A stretch of DNA of 34,897 nucleotides from JAGMDK01 sp023128695 (GTDB taxonomy: Bacteria; Planctomycetota; Phycisphaerae; UBA1845; Fen-1342), in the NCBI GenBank assembly GCA_030628805.1, contig DAOVQG010000009.1, positions 1-34,897 of the forward strand, given 5' to 3'. A model generated the notes under the pieces. That model did not search any database and was not told where the DNA came from. It saw only the letters and a list, made by a program, of their open reading frames with translations. Position 1 is the first letter of the stretch; every line of letters begins with the position of its first letter. Positions 8,246-16,400 of this stretch are shown piece after piece. Made by a program: the position numbers and the translations under genes.

Positions 8246-8357
8246 GCAGAAAACAAGGGGTTTGCAGGTCCCTGGGGCGGAATTTCCCTTATAAAACGGC
8301 TTTTTCCGGCCGGTTCGGGTCCAAAACACTTGACGAAATGCGTTTGACATGGGAAAA

Positions 8358-8450
8358 GACCGCCACGCGGTCAGTTGCAAACGTGGTCGTTTGCAGTCGT
8401 GGATGGAACGTTTCACCGCCTAGATCCGAGCGCCACGGTTTCCTTCCACG
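8358..8450 (+). promoter_or_regulatory. Structured leader before the HU-like gene
   Basis: Three consecutive stems can form in the 5' region: GACCGC-CAC-GCGGTC at 8358-8372, TGCAAACG-TGGT-CGTTTGCA at 8376-8395, and an 11-bp stem with one mismatch between 8398-8408 and 8440-8450. All lie 77-170 bases before the HU-like start codon. The second stem is also a symmetric DNA site that a dimeric protein could bind. TTGACA occurs just upstream at 8344-8349 but no matching -10 box was found. Confidence 0.4.
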
Positions 8451-8526
8451 GTTCTGGCAGTGGGTTTCACGTTGGGGCACCGACAGGAATGATTCTGCTC
8501 GGGTGACCCCGGGAGGTAGAACAGCA

Positions 8527-8850
8527 ATGGCCAAAGCAAAGAAAAAAATCACCAAGCCCCGCACCAAGTCCGAAGTGTATGCCCACTTGTCCGATACCGC
8601 CGACCTGACCCGCAAGCAGGTCGGCGTGGTCTTCGACGAGATGGCGGCCATGATCAAGAAAGACCTCAATCGCGGCCCCGGCATGTTCACCGTCCCGGGC
8701 CTGATGAAGATCACGGTCCAGAAGAAGCCCGCCACCAAGGCCCGCAAAGGCGTCAATCCCTTCACGGGCGAAGAGATCATGATCAAGGCCAAGCCCGCCC
8801 GCAAAGTCGTCAAAGTCCGGCCGCTCAAGAACCTCAAAGAGATGGTCTAG
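8527..8850 (+). CDS. HU-like DNA-binding protein
   Basis: 107 residues from the ATG at 8527, chosen because GGAGG lies ten bases upstream; the frame is open further upstream but through the hairpin leader. After a lysine-rich start (MAKAKKKITKPRTK) it follows the HU/IHF plan: two helices (residues 14-48, SEVYAHLSDTADLTRKQVGV) and the DNA-binding arm with KGVNPFTGEEI near residues 76-86, where the proline would kink DNA. It is slightly longer than standard HU (about 90 residues). It would bend and compact DNA as a dimer in the cytoplasm. The stop codon overlaps that of the convergent gene. Confidence 0.9.
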   Translation: MAKAKKKITKPRTKSEVYAHLSDTADLTRKQVGVVFDEMAAMIKKDLNRGPGMFTVPGLMKITVQKKPATKARKGVNPFTGEEIMIKAKPARKVVKVRPLKNLKEMV

Positions 8851-9632
8851 TTCGCTGGGCTCTCCCCGGGACGGCGCTGTCGCAGCGCTTCCCGGATTTC
8901 GGCGGCAGTTTCGAAGTCCTCGTTCTCGAGCGCTTCCTCGAGCCGCTCGCGGAGTGTCCGCGTGACGCCGTATTCCAGGCGGAGCTGTCGCCCCAAGTCA
9001 CGCAGGTAGCGCACCCCAGGGTCCTCTTCCCGCGCTTCCTCGTCGTAACCCAGCTCGCACAGCAGCTCGTCCAGCCGGGCCGCACCCGCCTCGGCGTGCT
9101 CGATCGCCTCCTCGAACCGCCCTTCGACGATACCCAGTTGCGAGAGCAGGCGGGCACGATCGAACACCAGGGTCGGCCGTAACGACCTGGTGTCGCGCGC
9201 GTCCGCGTCGTGCTCGGCGAGCAGTTCCAACTGTGTCAGGCAGGACTCGATGTCGGCCAGGGCGCCTTTGATGTACCGACGGGTGCCGGCGCAGTCGTTG
9301 GCCTTGAGGGCGTCCTCCGCGAGGGTTGCGTAGGCCAGGCGACGGTAGTTGGTTTGCATGAGCTCACGCTCGAGCTCCTGCCAATCCTGGTGCGTGAGCC
9401 GTTCTCCACCAACGCGCAACTCATGGGCGATGTATTCGTGCGTACTGGGCAGGCCGTGGTATGGGTGCCCGTCGGGCCGTCCGTCCGGCGACATCTGCAT
9501 AACGCCGAGATCAATCCGGAGTTGGATCAGCTCGTCACCGTCGCGCCCGACGACGACCCGGGCCCGCAGTTCCCCCGGATGACAATCCCAACCTTGTGTC
9601 AATTCATCCAGATCCAACGTCATGCCGGCCAC
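8847..9632 (-). CDS. Protein with C-terminal UVR motif
   Basis: A 261-residue acidic protein. The C-terminus (about residues 225-252, LRERLEEALENEDFETAAEI) matches the UVR motif, a helical hairpin found in UvrB and UvrC and in regulators such as McsA, where it mediates protein contacts. The N-terminus (residues 1-75) is a beta-rich domain with MTLDLDELTQGWDCHPGELRA; the middle is helical. No nuclease or zinc motif is seen, so this is neither UvrB nor UvrC. The start could be Met1 or Met4. Its TAG overlaps the HU-like gene's TAG in the palindrome CTAG, so the two genes converge with a four-base overlap and no terminator between them. Function unknown. Confidence 0.8.
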   Translation of the reverse strand: MAGMTLDLDELTQGWDCHPGELRARVVVGRDGDELIQLRIDLGVMQMSPDGRPDGHPYHGLPSTHEYIAHELRVGGERLTHQDWQELERELMQTNYRRLAYATLAEDALKANDCAGTRRYIKGALADIESCLTQLELLAEHDADARDTRSLRPTLVFDRARLLSQLGIVEGRFEEAIEHAEAGAARLDELLCELGYDEEAREEDPGVRYLRDLGRQLRLEYGVTRTLRERLEEALENEDFETAAEIREALRQRRPGESPAN

Positions 9633-9732
9633 AACTCCAGACGGCGATCCCTGCAGGCGTCATCGGCCTGTGTGGGGGCGGGCTGCAATTGCTGTCTGAC
9701 GGAGTACGAGTTTGCGGACCTGCGCGGAGACA

Positions 9733-9761
9733 TTGTGCGTTTGCCGGGCTCGTCGTATAAA
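9733..9761 (+). promoter_or_regulatory. tyrS promoter
   Basis: TTGTGC and TATAAA are 17 bases apart. The -10 box ends 11 bases before the tyrS ATG and there is no Shine-Dalgarno sequence, so the transcript would have a leader of at most about five bases. Confidence 0.55.
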
Positions 9762-9772
9762 ATCGCGATACT

Positions 9773-11059
9773 ATGAATTCGGACTTTCTCAAAGAGCTGG
9801 AACAGCGCAGCCTGATCCACCAGACCTCAGCACCGGAACTCGCCGACGTCTTGCGCCGGGGGCGCACGTTAGGCTACGCGGGATTCGACCCCACGGCCGA
9901 CAGTCTGCACGTAGGCAGCCTGGTTCCCCTGCTCACCCTCCTGCGGTTTCAAAAAGCCGGTCACCGGCCCATCGCCGTCATCGGCGGCGGCACCGGCCTG
10001 ATCGGTGATCCCAGCGGCCGGGAGGATGAGCGCAAGCTGCTGTCGCGCGCGCAGCTCGAAGGCAACCTCGCCGGAATCCGTCAGCAAATCGAGCGTTTCC
10101 TCGATCTTGGAAGCGACGCCGGGATTGTGGTCAACAACGCTGACTGGCTGCGCGAGCTGAACCTGGTCGCGTTCCTGCGTGACATCGGCAAGCACTTCTC
10201 GGTCAATCAGATGATCGTACGCGACTCGGTGCGGATGCGGCTGGAGACCCGCGAGCATGGGCTGTCGTACACCGAGTTCACCTACATGCTGCTCCAGGCG
10301 TACGATTTTCTGGCGCTGTACGACCGCTACGGGTGCAACCTTCAGATGGGCGGCAGTGACCAGTGGGGCAATATCCTCTCGGGGGCGGACCTGATCCGAC
10401 GCCTGCGCGGCGTCGAGGCCTACGGACTGACAACCCCGCTCGTCACACGAGCAGACGGCAAGAAATTCGGCAAATCGGAAGAGGGCAACATCTGGCTCGA
10501 TCCGCGCCGAACCAGTCCCTACCAGTTCTACCAATTCTGGCTGAACACCGACGACCGCGATGTCATCCGGAACCTCTACTGGTTCACGTTCGTGCCGATC
10601 GAGCAATTTAACGACATCATCATGGCGTTCGAAAAGGCGCGGGAGCAGCGCGCGGCTCAGAAGCTGCTCGCCGAAGAGGTCACGCGTCTGGTCCACGGGT
10701 CGGAGGCGCTGGCCCGCGCCCAACGCGCGACCACAGTCTTGTTTAGCAAGGACGCCGACTATCGGCAACTGTCGGAACAGGAGCTTCGTGAGGCCTTCCA
10801 CGGTGCTCCGACGAGTCGCCTGGACCCGGCCTTGCTGGGCACGCCCGAAGCAGGTCTGGTCGCCGTCCTGGCCGCTGATGAGGTTGGTTTGTATCCCTCC
10901 CGCGGCCGGGCCCGAAAGGACCTGCCGGCCGGCGCCGTCCGGGTCAACAACGTCCCGATTCGCGCTACCGATTATGTGTTGTCAGAAGCGGATCTGCTCC
11001 CCGGCGGTTTCGTGATCCTCCGCAAGGGTAAGAAACACTACCACGTTCTACAGTCTTGA
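9773..11059 (+). CDS. tyrS: Tyrosyl-tRNA synthetase
   Basis: Charges tRNA-Tyr with tyrosine in two ATP-dependent steps in the cytoplasm. The 428 residues match bacterial TyrRS. The class I signatures are visible: HVGS at residues 46-49 (HIGH motif) and KFGKS at about 231-235 (KMSKS motif), plus the tyrosine-binding region GGSDQWGNI. The last 65 residues form an S4-type RNA-binding domain ending in LLPGGFVILRKGKKHYHVL. No T-box-like leader is present: the promoter is directly upstream and leaves essentially no leader. The last codons are copied once more just after the gene as a 21-bp direct repeat. Confidence 0.97.
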   Translation: MNSDFLKELEQRSLIHQTSAPELADVLRRGRTLGYAGFDPTADSLHVGSLVPLLTLLRFQKAGHRPIAVIGGGTGLIGDPSGREDERKLLSRAQLEGNLAGIRQQIERFLDLGSDAGIVVNNADWLRELNLVAFLRDIGKHFSVNQMIVRDSVRMRLETREHGLSYTEFTYMLLQAYDFLALYDRYGCNLQMGGSDQWGNILSGADLIRRLRGVEAYGLTTPLVTRADGKKFGKSEEGNIWLDPRRTSPYQFYQFWLNTDDRDVIRNLYWFTFVPIEQFNDIIMAFEKAREQRAAQKLLAEEVTRLVHGSEALARAQRATTVLFSKDADYRQLSEQELREAFHGAPTSRLDPALLGTPEAGLVAVLAADEVGLYPSRGRARKDLPAGAVRVNNVPIRATDYVLSEADLLPGGFVILRKGKKHYHVLQS

Positions 11060-11092
11060 CATATGTCAAGATCTACAGTCTTGACATATGTC
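11047..11092 (+). repeat. 21-bp direct repeat spanning the end of tyrS, with 16-bp palindrome
   Basis: The bases 11047-11067, which include the last tyrS codons and the TGA, recur exactly at 11072-11092 after a four-base spacer. The first copy plus the spacer forms the perfect palindrome CTTGACATATGTCAAG (11055-11070); the second copy only has half of it. It may serve as a hairpin at the tyrS end or as a binding site upstream of the toxin-antitoxin operon. Confidence 0.75.
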
Positions 11093-11141
11093 CCACCGCT
11101 CACGGACCCTGCTGTCAGGTAAGCCTGGCCAGAGAGCGGAC

Positions 11142-11169
11142 TTGACTGAGGTATAACCCCGGTTATACT
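11142..11169 (+). promoter_or_regulatory. Toxin-antitoxin promoter with palindromic operator
   Basis: TTGACT and TATACT are 16 bases apart. The -10 box lies inside the perfect palindrome GTATAACC-CC-GGTTATAC at 11151-11168. A dimeric ribbon-helix-helix antitoxin bound there would block RNA polymerase, the usual autoregulation of such operons. The -10 box ends six bases before the antitoxin ATG, so the mRNA is predicted to be leaderless. Confidence 0.7.
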
Positions 11170-11175
11170 AGAGGT

Positions 11176-11418
11176 ATGAAAACAGCGATCTCCATTCCCG
11201 ATCCCCTTTTCGCTGCCGCGGAGCATGTGGCCGAACGGCTTGGCATCTCTCGCAGTGAGTTGTTCCAACGTGCCGTGAAGGCGTTCTTGCGGAAACACGG
11301 AGACGAGCGGCTCACCGAGGCTCTTGACAAGGTCTATGGGACGGACAAGCGGGAGGCGAAGCTGGATCGTGTCTTGGAGCAACTCCAGCTAGCTTCTCTT
11401 CCAAAGGAAGATTGGTAG
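11176..11418 (+). CDS. Ribbon-helix-helix antitoxin, MazE-like
   Basis: 80 residues. The N-terminus fits a ribbon-helix-helix DNA-binding fold: strand KTAISIPDPLF, then helices AAAEHVAERLGI and SRSELFQRAVKAFLRKH. The C-terminal tail (residues 50-80, ending LASLPKEDW) is charged and probably disordered until it wraps around the toxin. It would neutralise the MazF-like toxin encoded next and repress its own promoter through the palindrome over the -10 box. The stop codon shares one base with the toxin start, indicating translational coupling. GAGG lies only one base before the ATG, too close to act as a normal Shine-Dalgarno sequence. Confidence 0.88.
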   Translation: MKTAISIPDPLFAAAEHVAERLGISRSELFQRAVKAFLRKHGDERLTEALDKVYGTDKREAKLDRVLEQLQLASLPKEDW

Positions 11419-11756
11419 TGCTTCGGGGTGAAATCTGGTGGGCAAGCTTGCCGATTCCGCGGGGCTCGGAACCGGGTTACCGAAGGCCCGTGGTGGTGGT
11501 CCAATCTGATGTGTTCAATCGTAGTCGGATTCAAACGGTCGTCGTTGCCACGATCACCTCCAACCTGCGCTTGGCCGAGGCTCCTGGGAATGTAAGGCTC
11601 ACTCGGCGCCAGAGCGGTCTTGATAAGGAGTCCGTCATCAATGTCTCGCAACTGCTCACCCTTGACAGATCGTATCTGACAAGGCGGGCTCGTATACTCT
11701 CTCCAAGGTTGCTCTCCGCGCTCGACGAGGGGTTGAGACTCGTGCTTTCGCTGTAA
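11418..11756 (+). CDS. mazF: MazF/PemK-type mRNA interferase toxin
   Basis: 112 residues from the GTG at 11418, which overlaps the antitoxin stop by one base; a TTG two codons earlier is possible. The start LRGEIWWASLPIPRGSEPGYRRPVVVVQSD is the diagnostic MazF/PemK beginning, with the R-G-E/D-x-W block and the RPVVVVQ strand. Later conserved pieces are TSNLRLAEAPGNVRL and ESVINVSQLLTLDR. Such toxins cut RNA at short sequences when the antitoxin is lost. The frame is complete. The next gene, an rRNA methyltransferase, begins 14 bases downstream and may be read through from the same promoter. Confidence 0.93.
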   Translation: MLRGEIWWASLPIPRGSEPGYRRPVVVVQSDVFNRSRIQTVVVATITSNLRLAEAPGNVRLTRRQSGLDKESVINVSQLLTLDRSYLTRRARILSPRLLSALDEGLRLVLSL

Positions 11757-11770
11757 GGACGCCTAACGCG

Positions 11771-12784
11771 ATGGGGGGCTCAGGCTCTGCGTGTCTGGGC
11801 CGAATAAAGCGCGCCGTGCGGCTGATGGACACGGCCCTGGCCCGGCGTGCCGAGTTGCTGGCCGACCCGCGGACGAACGTGGGGCGTCTTGTGAACGCCG
11901 CGGCCGACAACATCGACGGGCTGGTGATCGAGAAATTCGGCGACGTGCTGGTGGCGCAGTTGCACGAAGGCCGTCTCACTGTACCGGCCGAAACCGCGCA
12001 CGAACTGTGTGCCCAAGCCGCTCGTCGCGTGCAGGCCCGGGCCGTCTACCGCAAGGTCTTCCCAAAGGATCGAACTACAGCTCAGACCGGCCTGGAACGC
12101 CTGCACCGCGATCCGAAACCCTGGATCGGCGTGCCGGTGGAGCCGGAGTTGGCCGTCCTGGAAAACGGCATCACTTTTCTGGTTCACCCGTACGACGGTT
12201 ACGCCACGGGTCTCTTTCTGGATCATCGCGTGCGGCGGGCCCGGGTGCGCGAGTTGGCAGCCGATCGCCGAGTGCTAAACGCTTTTGCCTACACCTGCGG
12301 CTTTACGGCGGCGGCGGCCCTGGGCGGGGCGGCCTCGACCGTAAGTGTAGATGTATCAAAGAAATACCTTGAATGGGGGCAGCGGAATCTGGCGGCCAAC
12401 GAAATCGCTCCCGAGCGGCACCGCTTTTATTGCGCGGACATTTTTGACTACTATCGCCGCGCGAACCGCCAGGGACACCGCTTCGATGTCATCATCTTGG
12501 ACCCACCTACTTTTAGTCGACTTAGGAGGCCGCGGCGGACCTTTTCGCTGCCGGCAGATCTGGAGCCGCTGGTCAGGGGTGCTCTGGAGCTGCTTGATCC
12601 CGGTGGCCACCTGCTGTTGTCGGTCAATCACCGCGGCACGTCCCTTCAGAGGCTGAAATCCGTCGTCGCGGACACGGCCCGGGCTCAACGGCGGGCATGT
12701 GAATTGTTGACGCCCCCGCCTTTGCCCGCGGATTTCCACGACGACCAGAACTATGGCAAATCCGTCTTGGCGAAGGTCGGCTGA
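11771..12784 (+). CDS. RlmI-like class I SAM-dependent rRNA methyltransferase
   Basis: 337 residues. The C-terminal two thirds form a Rossmann methyltransferase: GLFLDHR at 147-153, SAM-binding motif I in LNAFAYTCGFTAAAALGGA (169-187), an acidic strand end in VDVSKKYLEWGQ (193-204) and the catalytic-type DPPTFSR at 244-250. This arrangement is typical of the RlmI/RlmK family of 23S rRNA cytosine or guanine methyltransferases. The N-terminus covers the RLVNAAADNIDGLVIEKFGD domain but lacks the PUA domain found in E. coli RlmI, hence the shorter length. The ATG at 11771 has only a weak AAGGA 11 bases upstream. Target base not deducible. Confidence 0.88.
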   Translation: MGGSGSACLGRIKRAVRLMDTALARRAELLADPRTNVGRLVNAAADNIDGLVIEKFGDVLVAQLHEGRLTVPAETAHELCAQAARRVQARAVYRKVFPKDRTTAQTGLERLHRDPKPWIGVPVEPELAVLENGITFLVHPYDGYATGLFLDHRVRRARVRELAADRRVLNAFAYTCGFTAAAALGGAASTVSVDVSKKYLEWGQRNLAANEIAPERHRFYCADIFDYYRRANRQGHRFDVIILDPPTFSRLRRPRRTFSLPADLEPLVRGALELLDPGGHLLLSVNHRGTSLQRLKSVVADTARAQRRACELLTPPPLPADFHDDQNYGKSVLAKVG

Positions 12785-12844
12785 AGCCGCGGCTCGCAGC
12801 GTAAACAGCCCTGAAAAAAACCTGAAAGTCGTTCGCAGAGCCCA

Positions 12845-12872
12845 TTGACGGCGAAGCCGGGGGCGGTAACAT
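12845..12872 (+). promoter_or_regulatory. Candidate promoter of the 41-residue membrane peptide gene
   Basis: TTGACG and TAACAT are separated by 16 bases, 84 bases before the ATG at 12957. The -10 box matches only four of six consensus positions. Confidence 0.35.
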
Positions 12873-12956
12873 ATGTTGCTTGAAGTCGTTGCGGCAGACT
12901 CCCGCCGGCGCGGCGGAGGCCAATGCGAGTGGTTGCATGGTATATGGAGTAGAGAC

Positions 12957-13082
12957 ATGGGTGGTTGGTTGAACAGTTTTTGGGGCGGATTACTTACCGC
13001 TGTCATCGGTGGCATTCTGTTGGTGGTCTTGGGCGGCGGCACCTTGTTGTCGGGCCTGATCCCCACCACCACCACTGGGTAA
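12957..13082 (+). CDS. Small glycine-rich membrane peptide, 41 residues
   Basis: A 41-residue peptide starting MGGWLNSFWGG, with a single strongly hydrophobic stretch LLTAVIGGILLVVLGGGTLL and a tail of four threonines. GGAG lies seven bases before this ATG; a longer version beginning at 12873 lacks a binding site. The single membrane span with regularly spaced glycines suggests helix packing or oligomerisation. It is followed by a possible terminator hairpin and preceded by a candidate promoter, so it could be a single-gene unit. It is not a recognised family; small membrane toxin, regulator or spurious frame all remain possible. Confidence 0.5.
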   Translation: MGGWLNSFWGGLLTAVIGGILLVVLGGGTLLSGLIPTTTTG

Positions 13083-13344
13083 TCTGCTCGATAAGCGCGG
13101 ATTATCCCAGCCGCCGAGGCGGCAATTTGAATCAATGACGCGTCAATCGCCCGTCATATGACGGTTGGGTGGCGCGTTCATTTTTTTGCGCGCCTCCGTG
13201 CGGGCGCATGACAGATTCGCGGAGGGTGCCCCATCCCGTTTCGCCAGCCCACCCTGTGAATATGTCCGTTATGGGCGGAACCATTCGGTGCACAGTTGTG
13301 ACGGGCCGCCCGAGGAGGCTTCGACGAAATCGGCAAAGACGATC
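13083..13344. other. Intergenic stretch without a supported gene
   Basis: About 260 bases between the small peptide gene and the four-copy repeat. Apart from the hairpin at 13110-13128, frames here are short and lack binding sites. Confidence 0.5.
13110..13128 (+). terminator. Candidate intrinsic terminator after the small peptide gene
   Basis: GCCGC-CGAG-GCGGC forms a five-pair GC stem with a four-base loop, followed by AATTT. The T-run is short, so termination would be weak. Confidence 0.35.
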
Positions 13345-13483
13345 GGTGGCACGGCCGTGTCGGCCGTGAATACGATGGGTGGCACGGCCGTGTCGGCCGT
13401 GAATACCTGCGCCTTGTACACGGCTGACACAGCCGTGCCACCCATCTGCGCCTTGTTCACGGCTGACACAGCCGTGCCACCCC
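13345..13483. repeat. Four-copy inverted repeat cluster (GGTGGCACGGCCGTG family)
   Basis: Two forward copies of a unit of about 29 bases beginning GGTGGCACGGCCGTG (13345-13373, 13377-13406) are followed by two inverted copies ending ACAGCCGTGCCACCC (about 13416-13443 and 13455-13483). The inverted copies are linked by CTGCGCCTTGT. The whole can fold into one long hairpin. It ends 12 bases after the stop of the giant minus-strand gene, so it may act as its terminator or protect the mRNA end. I recall this unit as a common planctomycete intergenic repeat. Confidence 0.85.
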
Positions 13484-13495
13484 ACCGAGCTTTTG

Positions 13496-16400
13496 TCAAC
13501 GCGACGAAATACCCGTGAGGTCGTCCTCGGGCAGCGTTCCGCTCAGGAACAATTCCACGTCGTCGAAGTCAATCACGCCGTCGTTGTTCAGGTCAGCGCG
13601 CCGCGCGTTGGGCACGCCGAGCGCCGCCAGCTCGCCGACCGTGATCGACGTCAGCGGCCGGCGGGTGAAGGTGCCGCCGCAGCAACCGCCGCTGGTGTAC
13701 GACAAGAAGTTCGTGTAGATGAACGCGAAATCGCCCGGACCGATCGCCGCGTCGCCGTTGATGTCCGCGTGCGGCAACGGGGTCGCACAATCGGTGTGGC
13801 GGACGCCGCCGTAGGTCGCGCCCCACTCGGCGATGTAGGTCCCGAAGTCGGCGATGTCGATCAGGTCGTCGTTGAAGAGATCCCCGCCGGTGAGCCAGTG
13901 GCCGCCGCCGGCCGGGTCGCCCGTGAAGTCGGCGACGTACTGGCCGCCCACGATCCCGAAGTCCGGTCCGCTTTCATCGAGCCAGACTGACAGCGTGTGC
14001 AACTCGTCCTCGGCCGAGACGCAGGTATAGCTGCCGCAATCCACCAGCAGCATTGTCGGAGAAATCAGATCGCCGTTGGTGACATCGTTGTCGGCCGAGA
14101 AGGTCAACACGGCGTCGAGCGTCTTGACCGACGTCGTGTTCGGACAAGTGTAGAAGCTGAACGTCACACAACGCTCCAGCGTGTCGCCCGGCACATCCGG
14201 CGTCGGGTCAAACAAGGTCGGCGAGAGCTGCACGTTCGCGACAAGCTCGTTGTAGGCCGCCACTGTGACCGTCTGCACCTGCTGCGAAGTATTCCCGCAC
14301 TCATCCTCGGCGGTCCACGTGATCGTGATGGGCGAGTCGGCCGAATCGTACGGGTCAGTCAGGCTCGTGCCGCCGTCGCTGCGAACCCAGGTGATGATTA
14401 TGTCCTGGGCCGCGGTGCAATTGTCGGTGGCCGTCGCATAACCCGGGTCCAACGTGGCCGTGCAGCCGCCGGCGTCGGCGTTTACGTTGATGTCCGCCGG
14501 CGGGGTCACGTTCGGGGCCGAGATGTCGAGCGTGATAGCCGCCAGGTCGCTTGTGATAACCGGCAACGGAGTGGCAAGGCCTGAGAGCCGTGTTTCAAAG
14601 GGCGGATTCAAGCGGAAGGCAACCAGGTTCTCGACCGCGCAAGACTCTCCAATTGCATTGAACGTGATGACAGCCATGCTCATATCGTCGGTCGTGCCGG
14701 TATTGCCAAACGGCACGCCGACGGCGTAATCGATCGTGCCCGCCCCCTCGTCAACGACCTCGTAAATCTCAAGCTCGAATGGATTATCCGGGTCGGTCCC
14801 CCCGGCGTCGGCCGGCTCGATACTGACAAAGTCGAGCACTGTATAATCGTAGCTCATGAAGAACTGCCCGCCGGTGATCGGCTCGGTCGCGCCGGAGAGG
14901 TCGATCGTAACGGTGACAACCGTCTCCGTGGCACTATAGCACGTGTCAGCCAAGTAGAGGGTGAGCAGCGGCGGCGGCTCGCACTCGTCGGGGATGCCGT
15001 TGCCGTTGGTGTCCTGACTCGTGCCATTGGCGATGTCGCAGTCATCGGGCACGCCGTTGGTGTTGCAGTCCGGCCCGGTTCCGATCTGACTCGGGTCTCC
15101 GATCAGCGTGTTGTAGTAGATGTGCAGATCGTTGGGGACCAGCAGGCCGGCGGCGTCCTCGAATTCGAGCGTGTCGACGTAGAGCGCCTCGTCGTTGCCG
15201 CCCACGCCGCCGCGGTTGCCGTTGTCCACGTTGTCCACCACGACGGCCTTCGCGCCCGGAGCGATGATCAGCCGCGGGAGCTGGAAGTTGTCGCTGAAGC
15301 CGGCGGGGTCATCTCCGAGGTCGCTGCCCGCCACTTCGATTTGAACGATGGTGTCGAAGTCGCAGACGTTGCCGGTGGTGCCGCCGATGGCCCGCAGGAC
15401 GCCGCTGGCGTTGAAGTTGTGGTAGCTCTCGTTGGTCAGGACGTGCGTATACTGCTTGCTGACCGTGACGCGGCCGTTGTCCTCGACGGTGATCCGCCCG
15501 CTGGACTGCATACTGACCGTCCCGAACTCCACCGTCGTGTTCTCGGCGAAGGTGACCGTGGACGAAGTCTGCCGGTATTCACCCGTCCCGCTCCCGGCCG
15601 TGGCATCGAGCGTGACGTTGTAACTGCCGACGACCAGGCCGTCGTTGTTCAGTGTGCCGCCGATCGTGTGGGGTCCGGAGCCGATGTAGGCCAGGTTGAG
15701 TTGCGAGTCGGCGTCCACCGTCAGGGTTCCGTTGTTGGTGAACCGCGCCGCGATCTCCAGCGTGCCGCCGCTTTCGGCCGCCATCAGGTTGTTGTTTGTT
15801 ACCCAGATGTACCAGCCGTTGTAGGCGGTGATTCGTAGTGTTCGATCGGCCACATTGGCCAGCACGGTTCCGTCGTTCACGAAGTAAGTTGGGGAGCTGA
15901 AGCCATAGATCTCACCGGCCCCGCCCTCGATCGTATGATCGGGTCCGTTCGTCAGCGTGCGGTCCTGGCGGATGACCACCTGATGGTCGCGCGGATCGTT
16001 AGTGCCGTTGTCCCGGAACAGCAGCGTGCCCGTACCGACGAGGTCCAGATCGAATTCGACGTTGATGTCCTCGTTGGTGGTGTCCAGGTCGAATTGGATA
16101 GTGCCGTTGTTCGTGGCCTCGTCGTTGAGGATCATTTCGTCGTAGCGCACCTCGATCAGCCCAGCATTCGTCAGCCGCCCCGGCCGAAAGTCCCGGGCGT
16201 TCATCAGCAACTCGCCGTCCGCGCTCACGGCGAGGCTGAGCACGTCGACGTAGTCCGCGTTCAACGTCACGGCGTAGGGAGAGGCGGCGGCAGGCAGGAG
16301 GACATCGTAAGGCATCCCGGCGGCGTTGTCCGGATACGAGTCCCCGGGGCGCAGCACGTCCCAACACGTGGTCTCGGACCAGTTGTCGCTGCCGCAGATC

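Noticed and set aside
8305..8325. tRNA-like GGTTCGGGTCC at the right flank of the insertion sequence
   Set aside because: It resembles a T-loop, but no acceptor, D or anticodon arms can be laid out around it.
9700..9772. T-box riboswitch before tyrS
   Set aside because: The promoter is directly next to the start codon, so there is no leader to hold one, and no T-box sequence was seen.
9869..10801. 310-residue minus-strand frame opposite tyrS
   Set aside because: Antisense shadow of a fully recognisable synthetase.
13345..13483. Possible CRISPR array
   Set aside because: Only four copies, in two orientations, with spacers of 3-11 bases; this is an inverted repeat cluster.
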